From contig NZ_JABFNS010000005.1 of NCBI RefSeq assembly GCF_013116825.1, positions 1-64,000 of the forward strand: a stretch of DNA of 64,000 bases. The letters are read 5' to 3'. How positions within the stretch are numbered: position 1 is the first letter of the stretch; the number at the start of each line of letters is the position of its first letter. The notes under the pieces were generated by a model that was not told the DNA's origin, did no database searches, and saw only the letters and a program-made list of their open reading frames with translations. Below, in pieces: positions 59,534 to 64,000 of the stretch. The position numbers and the translations under genes were made by a program. This DNA comes from Myxococcus xanthus. GTDB taxonomy: Bacteria; Myxococcota; Myxococcia; Myxococcales; Myxococcaceae.

Positions 59534-60447
59534 CACGTCTCCCCCTCTTTCGAAGCTCCGGACGATGGGACCCCTGCATCCGGAGCCCCCAGCGCGTCCG
59601 AGAAGCGTTTGACGGGGATCTTTACTTCCAAATCCTTCTTCAATCGGCTCTCCGCCTCACGCCGCGCATCAGCGCCCAAGCGGCCCTTGGCTTCTTCGAA
59701 GGACGGAACCACGCTCTCCACCGCCGCCAACGCCTGGACCACATGAATGCCGTAAGGCGTCTCGAACGGCCTGCTCAGCTCATCCTGCTTCAATGCCGCA
59801 GCGGCCTCGAAGAACATGGAATGCACCTGCCCCTCCCGGATGATGCCTAGCTCTCCGCCACGCGCCGCGGAGGCTTCGTCTTGACTTGTCTCGCGTGCCA
59901 CGGCCTCGAAGGATTCCCCTCCGAGGATGCGGGCATAGAGCATGTTTGCTCTGTCTCGCGCGCCCCTGCGCTCAGCCTCCGTGGCATTGTCAGACCAGCG
60001 AATGATGATATGTCGCACGTGAACCTGCCGCCGCGCGAGCGTGCTCTTCACGTCGTCATAACGGCGACGCAGTGCCGCTTCGTCCGTGACATGCTTGAGC
60101 TCCTGTTGGAGCAGAGCCTGGGCCAGGACTTCGCGGCGGCTTGCGGCAAGCTGCGCGAGAATGTCAGGTCGCTTGTCGAGCCCTAAAGCGCTCGCCTGCT
60201 CTGCCAGGCGAGTGCGGTCAATCAAGGCCTCAAGATGCCCGTCCCGCGTGTCCGAGTTCACGGCGTGCTGAGCAGCATAAGCCTCAACGTCCGCTTGCCG
60301 CAGTTCCGCTCGCCCCACTTGCGCGACCACGTCATCGTCACGACAGCCCAATCCCGACCCAAGCGACAGAAATGAAACAGTCCAGAATGTGCGACACAGG
60401 AGGCGGCGGAGCACCGGTGTGCTCCGGACAGGAGAAGGGGAACTCAT
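59533..60447 (-). CDS. Parvulin-type peptidyl-prolyl cis-trans isomerase, probable lipoprotein
   Basis: The protein has 304 residues. The N-terminus is basic then hydrophobic, ending in SLGSGLGC35, a plausible but imperfect lipobox. Residues 45-150 are a SurA/PrsA-like helical chaperone region (VEAYAAQHAVNSDTRDGHLE, ALIDRTRLAEQASALGL). The parvulin domain follows: VHVRHIIIRW, ARILGGESFEAVARETSQDE, ARGGELGIIREGQ, and ETPYGIHVVQ. This family refolds proteins outside the cytoplasm. Its gene overlaps both neighbours (4 bp with the Ig/glycine-rich gene, 1 bp with the Cys-rich lipoprotein gene). It is likely a dedicated folding factor for the large beta-rich proteins encoded alongside. Confidence 0.9.
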   Translation of the reverse strand: MSSPSPVRSTPVLRRLLCRTFWTVSFLSLGSGLGCRDDDVVAQVGRAELRQADVEAYAAQHAVNSDTRDGHLEALIDRTRLAEQASALGLDKRPDILAQLAASRREVLAQALLQQELKHVTDEAALRRRYDDVKSTLARRQVHVRHIIIRWSDNATEAERRGARDRANMLYARILGGESFEAVARETSQDEASAARGGELGIIREGQVHSMFFEAAAALKQDELSRPFETPYGIHVVQALAAVESVVPSFEEAKGRLGADARREAESRLKKDLEVKIPVKRFSDALGAPDAGVPSSGASKEGET

Positions 60448-63400
60448 GGGAAATTGATGTTCTGGGATTGGAGACGTGAGCCGTTTTCGACGGTCACCGA
60501 ACCGGTGGCTTCCAGCGTGTCAGGTGTCGCTACCGCGGCTCTGCCACGGACAGTGAAGTTGCGGAAATGCTGGACGCCTTCAGGCGTCCCAAAAAGCGGC
60601 GTCGGTCCGCTACGGGTCTGGGTGCCGATTCGGCCCTTGTTATCAAAAATAAGGTCTCCAAACGGTTCTTGATATGCCTTCAGGAAGACGGAACCCGCCC
60701 CGCCCTCACCGAAGCCAGCCGCGGAGATACTCGTCCACGTGTACGACGTTGTCTCCATGTCGTAATAAACAGCCACGCGTCCTCCGCCACCATTGCCCGT
60801 CCCCTCTGCCTTGATCGTGCCCGTTCCGGACAATGATCCGACCTCGAGCAGGATGCTCCCTCCCGAACCATGTTGGCCTACTGCACTGGCGTCGAGCGTC
60901 CCCCCCTGGGCCAGGGACAAGCTCGCGGCCTTCAGCAACAGAGCGCCGCCACCATTTCCGCCCTTCGTGCTCGTGTTCGCGGTTCCCGGCCCCCCCGAAC
61001 CGAAGGTCAAGGGGAGCTTGTAGTCGCCGTACGCAGGCATGGCGGGATCGGTGCCAGGATTGGAACCAAGTCCGGCATGGCTGCCTGCGGCTGTATCCGA
61101 CGCGGAGAGTTCATTTCCGAACGTCATTCCGCGACGGCTCTCATTCCCCGGCTGCCGGCCTCCCAGGTAGCCCTGGGCCGCGACGGAGATGTGTGAGGAT
61201 GTTCCAACAACGACAGGGCCGGTAACGTCCAGTTCGAGCGTCGCAGGCAACCCGTCTACAAGACGCTGCTGCCTCAGGTAGGACTGATTGCCGGTCACGC
61301 TCAATGAGTTCAGGCTCAATGTGGCGCCACCGACCACGTTCAACTCCGAACTGATTCCGGAGATCGTGACCGCCACCCCGGGGGCGAACGCCCAAGGCTT
61401 GCGCAGGCTCACATGCGCGCCAGTCAATACATTCAGCACATTGAGTTCGCCCGATACGGAGCCGTGGAAGGTGAGCTCACTGCTCAACTCCGCGGTCAGC
61501 GCCACCAACGACACATCGCCGAAGACATCCACGAAGCTGTCTCCGCTTACTGTGATCCGGTCGAGGGCCCCGGCGTCGACGCGGGTGACTCCATTCGATT
61601 CCGCAGACGAAGACCATTGCGAGCCTTGCTTCATGATCAGTTCACCGTGTTCCTGAAGGTCGCTCTTCAGGAACACGGTACCCGTGCCTGCGTAGTATCC
61701 GGCTGCGGAGACACTGTTCCAATTGAAAGAGGTCAAAGTCGAGTCGTAGTAGATTGCCACGCGCCCACCGCCGCCCCCCCGCGCGCCGCTGTTCCCAACG
61801 CCATTGGCGGCAATCTTTCCAGTGCCGGTCAATGCGCCGACCTCGATGTGAACACCTCCACCCGCGCCCCCGTAACCCTCGTTGGACAGGCCCGGCACCG
61901 AACCGTTGGCAAGGACCTCTCCATCCAGCCGCAGGGTCGCAGTCCTTAGCCGCACCAAGCCACCACCATTACCACCAGACGCCGCTGGCTCGACGCCTCC
62001 CGCTCCGCCTGAACCCATTTCCACGGGAGACCTGAAGTCACCGTAGGCGGCCATGCGCTGCTGGGCCCCGTCTACCGTTGCAGCCCGGCCCCTGCCCGCG
62101 TGGCTCCCTGCCGCGAAGTAGAGCGCGGTCGGAGCATTCCCCTGTGTTCTGCCCCCGCGGCCGTTACCGGCTTGCCAGCCCCCCAGGTAGCCGCGGCCAC
62201 TGACGTCGATCTTGCCGCCGCTGTAGAGATGCACCTCATTTGAGACGGTGAGATCCAGGAAGTTGCTCCCCTCCGTCGTCTGGGGGGCATGCGTCACGAC
62301 TCCATTCTGCAGGACGAACATGTTCCTGAACGTATGCGCACCATCAATTTGGAGGGTCTGACCGCCCCGAATGATGATGTCCTGCCCGTCGAAGCGGAGG
62401 TCGTCAGCCGCAATGACAGGGGTGGTGTCCGCCGGATACCTTGCATCCAGCACCACGACGTCTTGGAAGGCCTCGCTCACTTGTCCGTGTTGGTCCTGAA
62501 CGACCAGCGAGACCCGAGCCATACCACTGGATACGGGAAGGTAAGTCCGCCGGAGCGAACTGCCGCTTGACGGAGAAATCAAACGATCTCCCACCACAAC
62601 ACCGTCCACTCGGAACTCCGCCCAGGCGAGGCGGCGCTCATCCGTAGCATGGCCGAGGAACTCTCGCGGTTGTCCAACCACCATGTAGGTCTGCGAATTC
62701 AACGTGACGTTAGGCGGTAGGTTCGCGCGCACGGAGATGGTCTGGGCCAGGTTCGTGGTTGCGCCCAGATTGTCGGTTGTACTCGCCGCAATCTCCAACT
62801 GCGTTGCGGTCGCACTTAGCGTGATTGTTCCGCAAATCTCCCGACAGGTCGGTGTCGCGCACGCCCCCGGCTCAGTCATGGGGACCCCATCGACCGTGGC
62901 GACAAGGTCGACGATGCGGACGTCATCGTGCGCCTGTGCGCACGCCTTCACCGTATCCCGCTGGATTGGCTGAGTTGGCGACACCGAAGAATAGAAATAT
63001 GGGGGCGGATTGGGCTGCAGAACCGTCGTGCGCTCGACTGTCGCCGTGCGGCCGCGCGAGTCAGTGGCGACAGCCCGGAACACCACATTGGGACGCTCAC
63101 TGAGTCTGGGAAGTGTATAACTGACGGTCATGTTCGACGAAGTCGTCGAACCGATTTCGCCGCCGTCCGCATACACATGAATACTTGCCAGGTCCCGATC
63201 CACGTCGTTTGCCGACGGTATGATGGAAATGGTCGCCCCCTCCGTCGCGGACGTGGGCGGGCTGGTTGAGGCGAAGTTGATGGTCGGCGCGGCCCCGTCC
63301 GCAACCACGGTGTAGTCTTGGGAGACGCGTGTCCGGCGGCCAGCTTGGTCAATGGCGGTCAACGCCAGCGCTACCGATTGCCCGACAGAGTCTTCAGGAA

Positions 63401-64000
63401 GCAGGAGTGGGTGCTGAAGTGTAACGTTTCCTACTGCCTCTGGTGATACTGCGATCAATCGGCCATCCTGCTCTAGTTCGAGCCAGAGGACGCCGTCGTC
63501 GGTGCCTCGCAGCGTCAAGCTGTTGACGAACGGGCCTGCTCTCAGGGTCTGCGGAAGTCCAGTGGGAGTTACAGGCGGCTGCGTATCTCCAACAGTGCTT
63601 ACCGGAATGGATGCTTCTGCCGTTCGACCTGCTCCATCCGAGATGAAGACGGTCAATGGCAGTGAGCCAGAACTCCCGAAGACGGGAGCTCGGAAGGAAC
63701 CTTCGAAACGGTTCGGACTCGTCAGGCTCTGATGGAGCGTTCCGAGATGGGCTGCGCCCAGGCTCGCTGAAACGGTAAAGGGGGGAACTCCGTTTTTCTT
63801 GGTGGCAACTACATTCAGTTTTGCGCCGGAATGGATGACTGTGGCTTGGACTGGACTCGTTACTTTCATGCTTGGTGCTGTCGTTGTGCTCGGGCGCACA
63901 AAGACCTCCACCGGCAAGGACAATGAGGAAGCGCCTCCCGCACCATACGCACGAATTTGAACCAAGTAAGTGTTTCCGACTCCTGACCCAGGAACGAGCC
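60444..64000 (-). CDS. Large Ig-like and glycine-rich repeat surface protein (5' partial)
   Basis: At least 1185 residues are visible and the frame stays open through the window edge (upstream codons read PGSGVGNTYLVQIRAYGAGG), so the N-terminus is missing. The first half has several Ig/cadherin-like domains (for example SLTLRGTDDGVLWLELEQDG, IHVYADGGEIG, VFRAVATDSRGRTATV). A short beta segment (DGQDIIIRGGQTLQIDG) then opens two long Gly-rich modules of about 200 residues each, with GYLGG, GSHAGxG, AYGD, GGNGGG and GGGGGRVA(I/V)YYD in the same order. The pattern is that of a beta-helix adhesin. It ends in a short beta tail. Four-base overlap with the foldase gene. It probably is exported and attached to the cell surface. 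Confidence 0.85.
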   Translation of the reverse strand, partial: LVPGSGVGNTYLVQIRAYGAGGASSLSLPVEVFVRPSTTTAPSMKVTSPVQATVIHSGAKLNVVATKKNGVPPFTVSASLGAAHLGTLHQSLTSPNRFEGSFRAPVFGSSGSLPLTVFISDGAGRTAEASIPVSTVGDTQPPVTPTGLPQTLRAGPFVNSLTLRGTDDGVLWLELEQDGRLIAVSPEAVGNVTLQHPLLLPEDSVGQSVALALTAIDQAGRRTRVSQDYTVVADGAAPTINFASTSPPTSATEGATISIIPSANDVDRDLASIHVYADGGEIGSTTSSNMTVSYTLPRLSERPNVVFRAVATDSRGRTATVERTTVLQPNPPPYFYSSVSPTQPIQRDTVKACAQAHDDVRIVDLVATVDGVPMTEPGACATPTCREICGTITLSATATQLEIAASTTDNLGATTNLAQTISVRANLPPNVTLNSQTYMVVGQPREFLGHATDERRLAWAEFRVDGVVVGDRLISPSSGSSLRRTYLPVSSGMARVSLVVQDQHGQVSEAFQDVVVLDARYPADTTPVIAADDLRFDGQDIIIRGGQTLQIDGAHTFRNMFVLQNGVVTHAPQTTEGSNFLDLTVSNEVHLYSGGKIDVSGRGYLGGWQAGNGRGGRTQGNAPTALYFAAGSHAGRGRAATVDGAQQRMAAYGDFRSPVEMGSGGAGGVEPAASGGNGGGLVRLRTATLRLDGEVLANGSVPGLSNEGYGGAGGGVHIEVGALTGTGKIAANGVGNSGARGGGGGRVAIYYDSTLTSFNWNSVSAAGYYAGTGTVFLKSDLQEHGELIMKQGSQWSSSAESNGVTRVDAGALDRITVSGDSFVDVFGDVSLVALTAELSSELTFHGSVSGELNVLNVLTGAHVSLRKPWAFAPGVAVTISGISSELNVVGGATLSLNSLSVTGNQSYLRQQRLVDGLPATLELDVTGPVVVGTSSHISVAAQGYLGGRQPGNESRRGMTFGNELSASDTAAGSHAGLGSNPGTDPAMPAYGDYKLPLTFGSGGPGTANTSTKGGNGGGALLLKAASLSLAQGGTLDASAVGQHGSGGSILLEVGSLSGTGTIKAEGTGNGGGGRVAVYYDMETTSYTWTSISAAGFGEGGAGSVFLKAYQEPFGDLIFDNKGRIGTQTRSGPTPLFGTPEGVQHFRNFTVRGRAAVATPDTLEATGSVTVENGSRLQSQNINFP
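60600..61340 (-). repeat. Glycine-rich beta-helix module, copy 2
   Basis: This copy encodes GYLGGRQPGN, AAGSHAGLG, AYGDY, FGSGGPG, GGNGGGALL, GSGGSILLEVG and GGGGRVAVYYD, then ISAAGFGEGGAGSVFLK. Motif order matches copy 1. Confidence 0.75.
61620..62440 (-). repeat. Glycine-rich beta-helix module, copy 1
   Basis: This copy encodes GYLGGWQAGNG, AAGSHAGRG, AAYGDF, GSGGAGG, GGNGGGLV, GYGGAGGG and GGGGGRVAIYYD, then VSAAGYYAGTGTVFLK. It lines up with copy 2 along its whole length, showing a tandem duplication inside the gene. Confidence 0.75.

Noticed and set aside
60600-62440. CRISPR-like array in the repeat region
   Set aside because: The repeats are protein-level Gly motifs of irregular spacing, within an open frame; there are no constant direct repeats with unique spacers.

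Overview
The window is high-GC DNA that is densely coded and almost entirely on the minus strand. It suggests a myxobacterium of the Myxococcus/Corallococcus type. Supporting signs are a giant NRPS, an AgmX/PglI-type periplasmic protein, a PilZ protein of the myxobacterial paralogous type, Cys-rich lipoproteins, a WD40 lipoprotein and very large Rhs proteins. Genus is inferred, not proven.

Region 1 (1-14628, plus strand) is the 3' part of a nonribosomal peptide synthetase. It begins inside an adenylation domain whose visible pocket residues read as serine, continues with four complete C-A-PCP modules, and ends in a thioesterase. It converges with, and overlaps by 14 bp, a minus-strand patatin-like phospholipase gene.

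Region 2 (17.3-24.9 kb) holds housekeeping and signalling genes: a DedA membrane protein, and a probable operon of CoxE-type VWA protein, small charged protein, miaB, gamma carbonic anhydrase and cyclic-nucleotide-binding protein. A PilZ protein and a 23S rRNA uracil methyltransferase follow.

Region 3 (24.9-39.8 kb) is mostly short-chain acyl-CoA metabolism: scoA/scoB, an acetyl-CoA acetyltransferase, two acyl-CoA dehydrogenases, an enoyl-CoA hydratase and a 3-hydroxybutyryl-CoA dehydrogenase. Together they can interconvert butyryl-CoA, crotonyl-CoA, 3-hydroxybutyryl-CoA, acetoacetyl-CoA and acetyl-CoA. Two secreted proteins are threaded into the same tightly packed gene string. A WD40 lipoprotein gene, rpsA and the Fe-S carrier ATPase gene mrp lie among these genes.

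Region 4 (40.3-64 kb and beyond) is the most interesting part. It is one minus-strand gene string: an Ig-like/glycine-rich secreted protein (5' end outside the window), a parvulin-type lipoprotein, a Cys-rich lipoprotein, a secreted Rhs protein with no toxin tip, a 4608-residue Rhs lipoprotein ending in an HNH-like nuclease, and a probable immunity protein. Four of the five junctions overlap by 1-4 bp; only the rhs-rhs junction has a gap (223 bp). The nuclease tip and immunity gene are visibly AT-richer than the flanks. This looks like a contact-dependent polymorphic-toxin system with its own surface scaffold and folding factors.
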